In this document: piece after piece, positions 16,629-24,511 of the stretch | Position numbering within the stretch: position 1 is the stretch's first letter | How the letters are laid out: the number at the start of each line of letters is the position of its first letter | Assembly (NCBI GenBank): GCA_017409825.1 | Contig: JAFQRZ010000015.1 | Location: forward strand, 1 to 64,000 | Length of the DNA: 64,000 nt | Source: Agathobacter sp. | Lineage (GTDB): Bacteria > Bacillota > Clostridia > Lachnospirales > Lachnospiraceae | Direction: 5' to 3' | Made by a program: the position numbers and the translations under genes | Notes under the pieces: model-generated | The model's input: the letters and a program-made list of their open reading frames with translations, nothing else | Database searches by the model: none | Told to the model about the DNA's origin: nothing

Positions 16629-16913
16629 ATGGATAAGAAACTAATACATATCTGCGAAGTGTGCGGCAAGACAGAAACTTTGACACCAGAGGAAGCTTTT
16701 AATGAAGGCTGGGACTATCCGCCGAGGATGGGAGGTTTTGGTATTGTGGGACCACGAACATGCGGGGATTGCCCAATAAATCTCACAGTATGGTGGGCAT
16801 TGGTATCAGAGAAGAAAAGTATATCGGAGTTATCACAACAGCAGAAGGAAACAATAAAGAGGATTCAGGGAGAACCGGCAAGTATTATACCGAAGGAGGA
16901 AACTAGCCCATGA
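16629..16913 (+). CDS. Small cysteine-containing (zinc-ribbon-like) protein
   Basis: A 94-residue protein with a CEVCGK knuckle (residues 9-14) and a second CGDC (about 48-51), spacing suitable for one zinc site. The middle is WDYPPRMGGFGIVGPRTCGDC. GGGAGGAGG precedes the ATG. The stop overlaps the start of the phosphoesterase gene by 4 bases (ATGA), indicating translational coupling. Function unknown; such proteins frequently accompany phosphoesterases in Firmicutes accessory regions. Confidence 0.65.
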   Translation: MDKKLIHICEVCGKTETLTPEEAFNEGWDYPPRMGGFGIVGPRTCGDCPINLTVWWALVSEKKSISELSQQQKETIKRIQGEPASIIPKEETSP

Positions 16914-17463
16914 TACCAACATTATACGAACCATTCCGTCACTGGTCTGAGAAAGGTTCTGTTTACGTATTATCAGATTTGCATTTTGATGATGCAGATT
17001 GCAAGTTTATGAGTCCGGATTGGATTACTCCACAGGAACAGATTGCAATCATCAATGGGATGGTAATGAAAAATGATACATTTATCTGCTTGGGAGACGT
17101 TGGAAGTCCGGAGTATATCAAAGACATCAAGGCACGAAAAAGATTTTGATTCTTGGAAATCATGATGCAAAAGATGCATATAAGAATTGCTTTAACGAAA
17201 TCTATACAGGTCCGCTATTTATAGCAGAGAAAATATTGTTATCACATGAGCCTGTGTATGGATTGCCATGGTGTCTGAATATACATGGTCACGACCATAA
17301 TCATATGGAGCCATACAAAGAGGGATGTGAGCACATTAATTTGGCGGCGAATGTATGTGGATATACACCGATAAATCTCGGAAAGATTATCAAGGAAGGT
17401 GTGCTTGCAGATGTTCCAAGTATTCATCGGATGACGATAGACAGAGCAAGCCAGAAGAGGTAG
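16910..17463 (+). pseudogene. Metallophosphoesterase, split by a -1 frameshift
   Basis: Two frames together spell a calcineurin-like metallophosphoesterase: DLHFD and GDVG in the first part (16910-17149), then GNHD, LSHEP and HGHDH in the second (17146-17463). The first frame ends in TGA after KARKRF. Shifting back one base at the run CGA-AAA-AGA (17135-17143) restores KARKKILILGNHD. One A is missing from a five-A run. All metal-binding motifs survive, so this is a recent deletion, a sequencing error, or slippage-dependent expression. Family members hydrolyse phosphoesters with two metal ions. It is translationally coupled to the Cys-containing gene upstream. Confidence 0.82.
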
Positions 17464-17493
17464 AATAAAAGAAAACGAAAGAAGAACCCTATC

Positions 17494-18243
17494 ATGCGAG
17501 AAATTATTTTAGAAGAACTCAGAAAAATAGAAGAACAAGAAAATGTAAAAATCATCATGGCAATCGAATCTGGTAGTAGAGCTTGGGGGTTTGCATCACC
17601 AGACAGTGATTATGATGTCCGTTTCATTTATGTGAGAAAAGAAACCGATTACCTTAAACTTGAAAAATTCCGTGATGTTATTGAATGGAAATTAGACGAT
17701 GTATTGGACATCAATGGTTGGGATATCCGAAAAGCATTGCAGTTATTGCACAACTCTAACCCAACCGTTTTCGAATGGTGTGCTTCACCTATCGTCTATC
17801 TGGAAACAGAAGAATTCGCATGGTTAAAAGAAATCCTGCCAATGTATTTCTCCGAAAAGAAAAGCCTGTATCATTATTGGCACACAGCGGACAGTACATA
17901 TCGCGACCACCTCACAGGTGACGAAGTAAAGGTAAAGAAATACTTCTATGCACTTCGTCCACTCTTGGCAGCCAAGTGGATTCTCGACAAGAAAACAGCT
18001 CCCCCAATGTTGTTCGAAGAATTGATGGAAGCAGAGCTAGAAGAAGAACTTAAGCCAGAATTAGACCGCCTTCTCGCACTAAAGAAAACATTGCCTGAAA
18101 TGGGCAAGTCATCAAAGATACCTGCCATTGATGCTTACATTCAGCAGAAGATGCCAGAGATAAAAGCAATAGCAGAAGAAGGCGAAGGTAAGGTGGCGGA
18201 GTGGGATGCGTTGAATGAGTTGTTTTTGAGAATGGTGAAGTAG
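17494..18243 (+). CDS. Predicted nucleotidyltransferase (COG3541-like)
   Basis: A 249-residue protein with the DNA-polymerase-beta nucleotidyltransferase signature GSRAWGFASPDSDYDVRF (about residues 27-44), in which the two Asp of DSDYD bind metal. The family-typical VFEWCASPIVY follows near 90, and LTGDEVKVKKYFYALRPLLA near 135. Usual length for the family. The cellular substrate is unknown. The start context AAGAACCCTATC is weak, but no better start exists. Codon use looks more core-like than its neighbours. A terminator follows at 18272-18310. Confidence 0.82.
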   Translation: MREIILEELRKIEEQENVKIIMAIESGSRAWGFASPDSDYDVRFIYVRKETDYLKLEKFRDVIEWKLDDVLDINGWDIRKALQLLHNSNPTVFEWCASPIVYLETEEFAWLKEILPMYFSEKKSLYHYWHTADSTYRDHLTGDEVKVKKYFYALRPLLAAKWILDKKTAPPMLFEELMEAELEEELKPELDRLLALKKTLPEMGKSSKIPAIDAYIQQKMPEIKAIAEEGEGKVAEWDALNELFLRMVK

Positions 18244-18271
18244 GGAAAATTTGATAGAGGACAATTAGGGC

Positions 18272-18310
18272 ACTTCAGTGGCGACGAAAGTCGTTGCTGG
18301 GGTGTTTTTT
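18272..18310 (+). terminator. Rho-independent terminator
   Basis: CACTTCAGTGGCGAC-GAAA-GTCGTTGCTGGGGTG imperfect stem followed by TTTTTT. Cassette promoter 2 begins immediately after it. Confidence 0.88.
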
Positions 18311-18315
18311 GTAGT

Positions 18316-18356
18316 ACCATATACGGAGAGAGTTTTATGTAGAAATATGATAAAAT
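18316..18356 (+). promoter_or_regulatory. Cassette promoter 2: ACCATATACGG box, 24 bp, TAAAAT
   Basis: The box ACCATATACGG (18316-18326), preceded by GTAGT, is followed after exactly 24 bases by the -10-like TAAAAT (18351-18356). This matches the other two cassette promoters in spacing and in being placed directly behind a terminator. It drives the membrane protein gene at 18408. Confidence 0.6.
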
Positions 18357-18407
18357 AATGCAAAGAGCCTTATTGATATTTTGTATGAAAAAGAAAGGAT
18401 GTTATAT

Positions 18408-19013
18408 ATGGGAAAGGAACAAAAGAAGAGATCTAAGCAAGGAAAAAAAGAATCGGTAAATACTTTTAAATTAAATGAAATGAAAATTGATTCAAAAACT
18501 TTGACTGAAGCAATAGTTGAAGCGTATCAGATTATTGAAAAGAAAAAGGCAGAACAAGAAATCGAATTAGAGAAAAATGCGAAGAAGGAATGGCAGGAAA
18601 TCTTAGGACAGAAGGTCTATCCAAAAGATGAAAAATGGTACTTAAAAATAATACATATTGCAATAAATAATGTAGTTGCAATGTGGAAGCTTCTTTTCTT
18701 AAAGTCGAAAAATGTGAGAGGTTTAAGAGCGACATATGCATTAATGCAATCAGCGCTAGTTGAAATATTTAAGCTATACAAATGGACATTATATGTTATA
18801 GCTGCTGTTATATTTTGTTCTATATTTCAAAATGGAACAAATATTATTGTAAGGATAGTAATAGCTGTAGGAATATGGATGTTTGCAAGGTTATTCCGTA
18901 TTGCTTCATTTGAAATTGACAAAATGCAAGATGAAAATTTATTAATTGCTATTTTTTCAGGATGTATTTCATTTGTGGCGATGATAGTAGCGATTATTGC
19001 ACTGTTTATATAG
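18408..19013 (+). CDS. Membrane protein of unknown function
   Basis: A 201-residue protein. ATG 18408 is chosen because AAAGGATG lies about 9 bases upstream; an in-frame upstream start has none. The first ~80 residues are highly charged and lysine-rich (coiled-coil-like, EKKKAEQEIELEKNAKKEW). Then come about three membrane segments: LYVIAAVIFCSIF (near 128), IIVRIVIAVGIWMFARLF (near 147) and LIAIFSGCISFVAMIVAII (near 178). No family recognised. It is a single-gene cassette under promoter 2, consistent with an accessory or defence membrane effector, but this is inference. Confidence 0.6.
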   Translation: MGKEQKKRSKQGKKESVNTFKLNEMKIDSKTLTEAIVEAYQIIEKKKAEQEIELEKNAKKEWQEILGQKVYPKDEKWYLKIIHIAINNVVAMWKLLFLKSKNVRGLRATYALMQSALVEIFKLYKWTLYVIAAVIFCSIFQNGTNIIVRIVIAVGIWMFARLFRIASFEIDKMQDENLLIAIFSGCISFVAMIVAIIALFI

Positions 19014-19041
19014 GATAGTTATATTATTTTGTTGGGCTACA

Positions 19042-19134
19042 GTGGATGATAGTTTTGATAAAATTACAAAGGAATCGCAATTTATATTTGATAGATTTAT
19101 TTGGTACGAAGAGGAGCTGTGGGAAGCAGATTAA
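19042..19134 (+). pseudogene. Possible gene remnant
   Basis: A short frame reads protein-like (DDSFDKITKESQFIF, then DRFIWYEEELWEAD) and ends at TAA 19132-19134, but it has no ribosome site and no clear start. It is probably the tail of a decayed gene. A terminator follows. Confidence 0.3.
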
Positions 19135-19140
19135 GACTTT

Positions 19141-19173
19141 ATACCAATCATCATTTCGATGGTTGGTATTTTG
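19141..19173 (+). terminator. Rho-independent terminator
   Basis: ATACCAATCATC-ATTTC-GATGGTTGGTAT stem followed by TTTT. It ends transcription before cassette promoter 3. Confidence 0.85.
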
Positions 19174-19249
19174 CATTGAGGGAGTTCCGTTGATGGAAAT
19201 TAAATTTTCACTTTAGGGTAGTCCATGGGGGTGCTTTTGTGTGGATACT

Positions 19250-19290
19250 ACCATATATGGTGATAATAGTTGTAAAAACTATGTTATAGT
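19250..19290 (+). promoter_or_regulatory. Cassette promoter 3: ACCATATATGG box, 24 bp, TATAGT
   Basis: The box ACCATATATGG (19250-19260) extends to the perfect palindrome ACCATATATGGT with its next base. It is separated by exactly 24 bases from TATAGT (19285-19290). It is the likely promoter of the methyltransferase module that begins at 19561. Confidence 0.62.
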
Positions 19291-19359
19291 AAAACAAATT
19301 GAAAATTGAAAATAAAAGAGAAGGCAGTTAGGGATATTAATTTGCATTAATATTTTTAA

Positions 19360-19493
19360 AGCAACGGTGATAAAAAAGCATATATAGAAAAATTAAAGAC
19401 GCTTAGTGAAAAGTACAGTTGCTAAGAAAGTGAGTTCGGAGCATTTATTGGGGAATTATATAGTTTATTTAGAAGAGCATATAATGCATTTTA
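19360..19493 (+). pseudogene. Remnant of a small gene with in-frame stop
   Basis: One frame reads NGDKKAYIEKLKTLSEKYSC, stop (TAA 19423-19425), then ESEFGAFIGELYSLFRRAYN up to TAA 19491. The sequence is protein-like on both sides of the stop. There is no start codon or ribosome site. It probably decayed in place between promoter 3 and the methylation module. Confidence 0.4.
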
Positions 19494-19560
19494 AGTTTTG
19501 CTAAAATCTTAAGAGGATTAAATTAACATGTAACGCATATACTCTAGAAAAAGGAGTTTT

Positions 19561-19896
19561 ATGCAGAAATTTTATTTTTTTCGGGATTTAGCTAATTATA
19601 ATGAATTAGTTCAAAAGACAATATTGGCAACTGAGAGAAATTCAAAAAATAAGAGAAATATATCTATTAGAAAAACGTTTGAATTAGATGACGAGCGTTT
19701 TGATGAAATTTCGTCCAATTTTCTAAAATATGATAAATTATTTTGGGATAATAGAGATTGTATGAAAATTAAAAATGGTATTTGGGAATGTATTGTATTA
19801 AAAACAAAGACTAGAAAAATTGCAATTATGGCAGATGGATATCAATATGCGCGATTTGTAGCACTGATGGAAAATGATTTGAAAAAAGAAAATTGA
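19561..19896 (+). CDS. Small protein preceding the methyltransferase
   Basis: A 111-residue basic protein, not recognised. It starts at ATG after AAAAAGGAG. The body is mixed alpha/beta (KFYFFRDLANYNELV at the start; WECIVLKTKTRKIAIMADGY near 78). It ends 62 bases before the methyltransferase start, so it is likely co-transcribed with it, and might be a small regulator or Vsr-independent accessory. Very AT-rich like the rest of the module. Confidence 0.55.
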   Translation: MQKFYFFRDLANYNELVQKTILATERNSKNKRNISIRKTFELDDERFDEISSNFLKYDKLFWDNRDCMKIKNGIWECIVLKTKTRKIAIMADGYQYARFVALMENDLKKEN

Positions 19897-19958
19897 CAAT
19901 TAGTTGTCTCCAAAGTAAAATTAAAAATGGATTATTTTACGATAAGGAGGAAAAAGGC

Positions 19959-21158
19959 ATGTACATTGATTTATTTGCTGGCTGTGGAGGTTTGTCTTTA
20001 GGGCTAAAAAATGCTGGCTGGGAAGGTCTTTTTGCTGTAGAAAAAAATGAAGATGCCTTTAAGACTCTTAGGTATAATTTAATTGATAACGGTGATCATT
20101 TCCAATGGCCAGAATGGTTGCCAAGAACTAATCATGATATCAATGAATTATTAGAAAATTATAGTGAGGAGATAGCTGCGCTTAGAGGCAATGTCTCGTT
20201 AATTGTTGGTGGACCACCATGTCAGGGCTTTTCAATGGCAGGACAGAGAACAGGAAAAGATTCTCGAAATAGACTTTATAATTCATATATTAAATTTGTA
20301 GAGCTGGTACAGCCAGAAATGCTTTTCTTTGAAAATGTTCATGGATTTACAGTTGGATTTAAAAGAAAATATCGAGGAAAGGAAACAAAGGGGGAAGCCT
20401 ATTCAGAAAAACTAATTAGAGAATTGAAACGACTGGGATATAATGTGGCGTACAGTGTTGTTTTAATGTCAGATTATGGTGTACCACAAAAAAGAAAACG
20501 TTTTATTTTGTTTGCAATTCGAAATGGTAATCCAGAAGTGTTTTTTGATAGGCTTGCGTCTAATAGAGTAAATTTTTTGCAGCAAAAAAATTTAAATCTA
20601 AGAGTAACTGTTTCAGAAGCAATAGGAGATCTTCGAAGAGCATATGGTGAAGTGGAAAGTCCAGATACTCATAATTTTATGAATGGTATATATGGACCTA
20701 TTCGCTCCCAATATCAAATGTATATGAGACAGAGCATAAACAATTTACAAATTCCAGATAGCCATAGATTTGCACGGCCTCGACAAGATACAGTGGAACT
20801 GTTTGAAAGACTAATGGAGGCATGCGATGAAGCTATTAGGATAACACCAAGGATGAATTTAGTAGAAGGATTGAGAAAAAGAGGGGTTACGCCTTTAAAA
20901 GAAAACTGTATTTGTCCAACAATAACATCGATTCCAGATGATTTTGTTCATTATGCAGAACCACGTATTATGACAGTTAGAGAGTGCGCGCGTATACAAA
21001 GTTTTCCTGATGATTACAAATTTTGTGGCAAGTATACCACAGGCGGAGCAAGAAGGAAAATTGAAGTACCAAGATACACACAAGTGGCAAATGCGGTTCC
21101 GCCATTATTTGCAGAGCAGGTTGGGGTTGTTTTACGGGAGATGATGGAAATTGAGTGA
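19959..21158 (+). CDS. DNA cytosine-5 methyltransferase (module 1)
   Basis: A 399-residue C5 methyltransferase. Motif I DLFAGCGGLSLG is at residues 4-15, the catalytic GGPPCQGFS near 83-91 with its Cys nucleophile, ENV (motif VI) near 124, VPQKRKRFILFA (VIII) near 177, and ANAVPPLFAEQVG (X) near 379. The start at ATG 19959 is set by AAGGAGG nine bases upstream; a longer TTG-started frame (19893) is unsupported. The variable region between motifs VIII and IX (about 190-320) would set the target sequence, which cannot be read by eye. The downstream ATPase gene overlaps it by 8 bases, indicating a tightly coupled module without an obvious nuclease. Confidence 0.92.
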   Translation: MYIDLFAGCGGLSLGLKNAGWEGLFAVEKNEDAFKTLRYNLIDNGDHFQWPEWLPRTNHDINELLENYSEEIAALRGNVSLIVGGPPCQGFSMAGQRTGKDSRNRLYNSYIKFVELVQPEMLFFENVHGFTVGFKRKYRGKETKGEAYSEKLIRELKRLGYNVAYSVVLMSDYGVPQKRKRFILFAIRNGNPEVFFDRLASNRVNFLQQKNLNLRVTVSEAIGDLRRAYGEVESPDTHNFMNGIYGPIRSQYQMYMRQSINNLQIPDSHRFARPRQDTVELFERLMEACDEAIRITPRMNLVEGLRKRGVTPLKENCICPTITSIPDDFVHYAEPRIMTVRECARIQSFPDDYKFCGKYTTGGARRKIEVPRYTQVANAVPPLFAEQVGVVLREMMEIE

Positions 21159-23421
21159 AAAATTACATTTTAAAGTAAGTGCAGGATTGAAAAATATTAT
21201 AGGAAAAGAACTTATTAATGATAAGTTTATTGCTATCTTTGAGTTGGTTAAAAACTCTTATGATGCAGGCGCGAAAAGAGTAACAATCAAATTTGAAAAC
21301 ATATATGGAAAATGTCCTCAAATATCTATTATAGATGATGGGAAGGGGATGTCCAAAGACGATATTATCAACAAATGGTTGTTTGTTGCTTACTCAGAGA
21401 AAAAGAATAATACATATAGGGACAATATCAAGTCCAGAAGAAATTATGCTGGCGCAAAGGGAGTAGGTAGATTCTCTTGTGATAGATTAGGGGAAGTGGT
21501 CCATCTGTATTCAAAGACAAATAATGATATAGATACTAATTTTGTTAAGATTAATTGGAGTGATTTCGAGGAAACAGATAGTCAAGAATTTCAGGAGATA
21601 GAAGTTGATTATGATTTGACTAAAGAAGAACTTCTAGGAGAATCCGGAACTGCGATAATAATAAGCGAATTAAGAGAAAAATGGGATAGGGCAGAATTAC
21701 TTCAATTAAAAAAGTCACTTACGCAGTTAGTTAATCCTGAGGCTGGGGATAATTATGACAAATTTGATATTTTCTTAGAAGTAGTAGAAGAGAAAGGAAA
21801 AGATGACGAACTTATAAAAAGAAGAATGTCTTTATCTGAAAATGATAAGGATAAGGTATACGATAAAGACATAGTAAATGGTAAAATTGTTAACCATGTA
21901 TTTGAAATTTTAAATGTAAAAACAACCAAGATTACTGCAAGAATTTCTGAAGATGGAAAAACGATAACAACGACGTTTAATGATAGAGGAATTCAGCTAT
22001 TTGAGATTATAGAAAAGAATAAATATAGTTTGAAAAATATAAAAGGTACACTTTATTCGTTAAATAGAGCTGCAAAATACAACTTTACAAAAATAATGGG
22101 AATTGAATCTGTAAATTATGGTAGCGTATTTATTTATAAAAATGGTTTCAGAGTGTATCCATATGGAGAACCCGAGAGAGATTTTATGAATATAGATAGA
22201 AGAAAGGCTCAGGGATATAATAGATATTTTGGTACCCGTGAAATTACAGGAAGAATTGATATCTATGGTGAAAATAAAGGGTTTATCGAGACTTCAAGTA
22301 GAAATAATGGTTTCATTTCTTCATATGAGACAGAAGAATTAGAAGACTTCTTTTATGATTATTTATTAAAACCATTGGAGAAGTATGTTGTTAATATTAT
22401 TCATTGGGGAGAAGAAATTGTAGATAACGAAAGTTTAGCAAATTCAATGGAGGACTTTGACGGATTAGAGGCGGTATTAAAGAAGATTAAGGCTAATTTT
22501 AAAACTCAATCCTTATTGGATTCAAAATATAATGAAGAATTGACACGAATAATTTCCGCACATAGCGAAAAGAGAAAGAAGACAGAGTTAGAAGAACTTA
22601 AAAAAATAGCTAGAGAAAAAGCGGATACAGAGTTATTAAGACAAGCTGAGAAAGTCGAAAAAGAAACAGAGAAACTTAAAAGAGAGGTTGAAGAAAGCAG
22701 GAAACAAGTTCAAGAAATTACGGAAAGCCATGAGAAAACTAAAAATGAGTTAGAAACTGCTCAAAGACAAGTTGGGGTGCTTCAATCTGCCTCGGAGACA
22801 ACAGATGGCGCAGCTATTGATGCAATGCATATTATGAAGGCTTATGCTGATACAATTGATTCTAATATTGAAGAAATAATGGAATTGGTAAGGGATGGAG
22901 AGCCCATAGAAGAGGTTATAAAAATTCTGCATGAAATAAGACAGACTTGTTCAAAAATTGTCAATACATATGACCTGGTTATTAATACTGAATATCGTGC
23001 GGATACAAGTAGCAACGAATTAGATATTGTTAAATTTACTAATACTTATGTTAAAACAAAATGGAATCACAAGCTTGATATTAGAGTTATAGGTCTTGAA
23101 TCATTAATATTACCTTTTAATCCGGTTGAGTTTAGTATTATTATCGATAATTTAGCTGAGAACGCGAAAAAAGCAAATGCAAATTGGTTAGAGGTTGAAT
23201 TTATATGTGATGAAACGGGAAAGGGTATTAATTGGCGAGATGACGGGTATGGACTTGTTTCTCATGCAAATGAAAAAAGGATTTTTGAGCAAGGGTATAC
23301 TACAACAAATGGAACAGGGATAGGCCTTTTTACAGTAAAAAAATATGTTAAAAAGATGAAGGGCTCTGTGCACTTTAATGAGGCATACCAAAATGGATTT
23401 GAAATACAAATGAGGTTTTAA
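21151..23421 (+). CDS. Large protein with two GHKL-type ATPase domains
   Basis: A 756-residue protein using a TTG start that overlaps the methyltransferase end by 8 bases (ribosome site in GGGAGATGATGG). The N-terminal ATPase is Hsp90/MutL-like: FELVKNSYDAGA (about 30-41), IIDDGKGMS (about 60-68), GAKGVGRFS (about 102-110). A long coiled coil runs about 480-560. The C-terminal part resembles a histidine-kinase ATPase: IIDNLAENAKKA (about 665-676), WRDDGYG (about 693-699), GTGIGLFTVKKYVKKMKG (about 719-736). No phospho-accepting HExx motif was evident. It pairs with the receiver-like protein three bases downstream. MORC-like or kinase-like signalling in a methylation-linked defence system is plausible but unproven. 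Confidence 0.8.
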   Translation: MSEKLHFKVSAGLKNIIGKELINDKFIAIFELVKNSYDAGAKRVTIKFENIYGKCPQISIIDDGKGMSKDDIINKWLFVAYSEKKNNTYRDNIKSRRNYAGAKGVGRFSCDRLGEVVHLYSKTNNDIDTNFVKINWSDFEETDSQEFQEIEVDYDLTKEELLGESGTAIIISELREKWDRAELLQLKKSLTQLVNPEAGDNYDKFDIFLEVVEEKGKDDELIKRRMSLSENDKDKVYDKDIVNGKIVNHVFEILNVKTTKITARISEDGKTITTTFNDRGIQLFEIIEKNKYSLKNIKGTLYSLNRAAKYNFTKIMGIESVNYGSVFIYKNGFRVYPYGEPERDFMNIDRRKAQGYNRYFGTREITGRIDIYGENKGFIETSSRNNGFISSYETEELEDFFYDYLLKPLEKYVVNIIHWGEEIVDNESLANSMEDFDGLEAVLKKIKANFKTQSLLDSKYNEELTRIISAHSEKRKKTELEELKKIAREKADTELLRQAEKVEKETEKLKREVEESRKQVQEITESHEKTKNELETAQRQVGVLQSASETTDGAAIDAMHIMKAYADTIDSNIEEIMELVRDGEPIEEVIKILHEIRQTCSKIVNTYDLVINTEYRADTSSNELDIVKFTNTYVKTKWNHKLDIRVIGLESLILPFNPVEFSIIIDNLAENAKKANANWLEVEFICDETGKGINWRDDGYGLVSHANEKRIFEQGYTTTNGTGIGLFTVKKYVKKMKGSVHFNEAYQNGFEIQMRF

Positions 23422-23423
23422 CT

Positions 23424-24428
23424 ATGGATTTAACATTTAGAATAATATGGTTTGAAGATGTAGATGAGTGGTTCAATACATTATCTAGAAGAGTGACTAG
23501 ATATATTAAAAAAAAGAATCTTAATGTTAAGATAGAGCGTATAGGAGATATATCCGATTTCTCTGTACAGAAGTATGACTTCTCTAAATATGATCTACTT
23601 ATTGTCGATTATGAGCTAGACACAATAAGCAAAGATGGGGAAAAAGCAATTATATATGGTTCAGAAATTATTAACACAATAAGGCAGGGGCAATTTGTTA
23701 ATGATGTGCTGTTTTATTCTAGTCATGGTTATAAAACCATTAGCGATATATTGAAGAAAGAAGGACTTCAAGGCGTTTTTTTAGCAGATAGAGGAAACGA
23801 TGAGTTTGTTCAGATGGTTCAAAAGCTAATTGATAAAGCTGTTCGAAGGACGGAGAATATAATTAATATTCGCGGAATAGTAATGGATGCGACGAGTGAT
23901 TTTGATAATAAAATAAGGGATATTATAAGTATTAGTTGGAAGCATTTGGGTAATGAAACAGATAGAATTTCTAAGGATATAAATAAAAAATTATTACTTA
24001 GCAATCAAAAAAGCGCGGAGAAACTATTACAAAAATATTCTAAAGTCGATGCTTCCAATATTGATGAGCTGTTAAACGAACGCGATTTCTCGGCAATTAG
24101 GCAAGCCCGTCTATTGAACTGGTGTATTAACGCAAATGAGGATCTTAAGATGTTAATAGAGCCTATATATATAAAATATATCAAAAATTCCCCTGTAGAA
24201 GAAAACATACCTTTTTTTGAAACATATAAAAAAGATATAATTGATTATAGAAATGCTTTGGCACATGTAAAGAATGCACCTGAAGTTGATGGGGAATTCT
24301 ATATAGGGGAGATTGATGGAGAAAATGTAAAATTTGATGCAAGTCTTTGCAACATACTTAGGGGAAGATTGATTACGTATTCATCGTTGTTAGATGAAAT
24401 ATATCAAACATTAGAGGAGAGCTATTAA
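23424..24428 (+). CDS. Receiver-like (response-regulator-type) protein
   Basis: A 334-residue protein beginning 3 bases after the ATPase gene. Residues 1-130 resemble a receiver domain: FRIIWFEDVDEW supplies the acidic pocket, LLIVDYELD (about 53-61) the phospho-acceptor Asp, and VLFYSSHG (about 92-99) the Ser/Thr position. The C-terminal 200 residues are helical and unassigned, with DYRNALAHVKNAP near 276 that resembles the R-N-xx-AH pattern of HEPN-like domains. It may therefore be a signal-gated effector of the upstream ATPase. It is followed by a perfect terminator (24449-24493), which closes module 1. Confidence 0.65.
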   Translation: MDLTFRIIWFEDVDEWFNTLSRRVTRYIKKKNLNVKIERIGDISDFSVQKYDFSKYDLLIVDYELDTISKDGEKAIIYGSEIINTIRQGQFVNDVLFYSSHGYKTISDILKKEGLQGVFLADRGNDEFVQMVQKLIDKAVRRTENIINIRGIVMDATSDFDNKIRDIISISWKHLGNETDRISKDINKKLLLSNQKSAEKLLQKYSKVDASNIDELLNERDFSAIRQARLLNWCINANEDLKMLIEPIYIKYIKNSPVEENIPFFETYKKDIIDYRNALAHVKNAPEVDGEFYIGEIDGENVKFDASLCNILRGRLITYSSLLDEIYQTLEESY

Positions 24429-24448
24429 GCTAAAAATTAAGATAGCCT

Positions 24449-24493
24449 AAGCCATTAAATTATTGTATAATAATTTAATGGCTTAATCTTTTT
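24449..24493 (+). terminator. Terminator between the two methylation modules
   Basis: The perfect 16-bp arms AAGCCATTAAATTATT / AATAATTTAATGGCTT have a 4-base loop and a following AATCTTTTT tract. Confidence 0.88.
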
Positions 24494-24511
24494 AAAGGAG
24501 CATTCATACAA

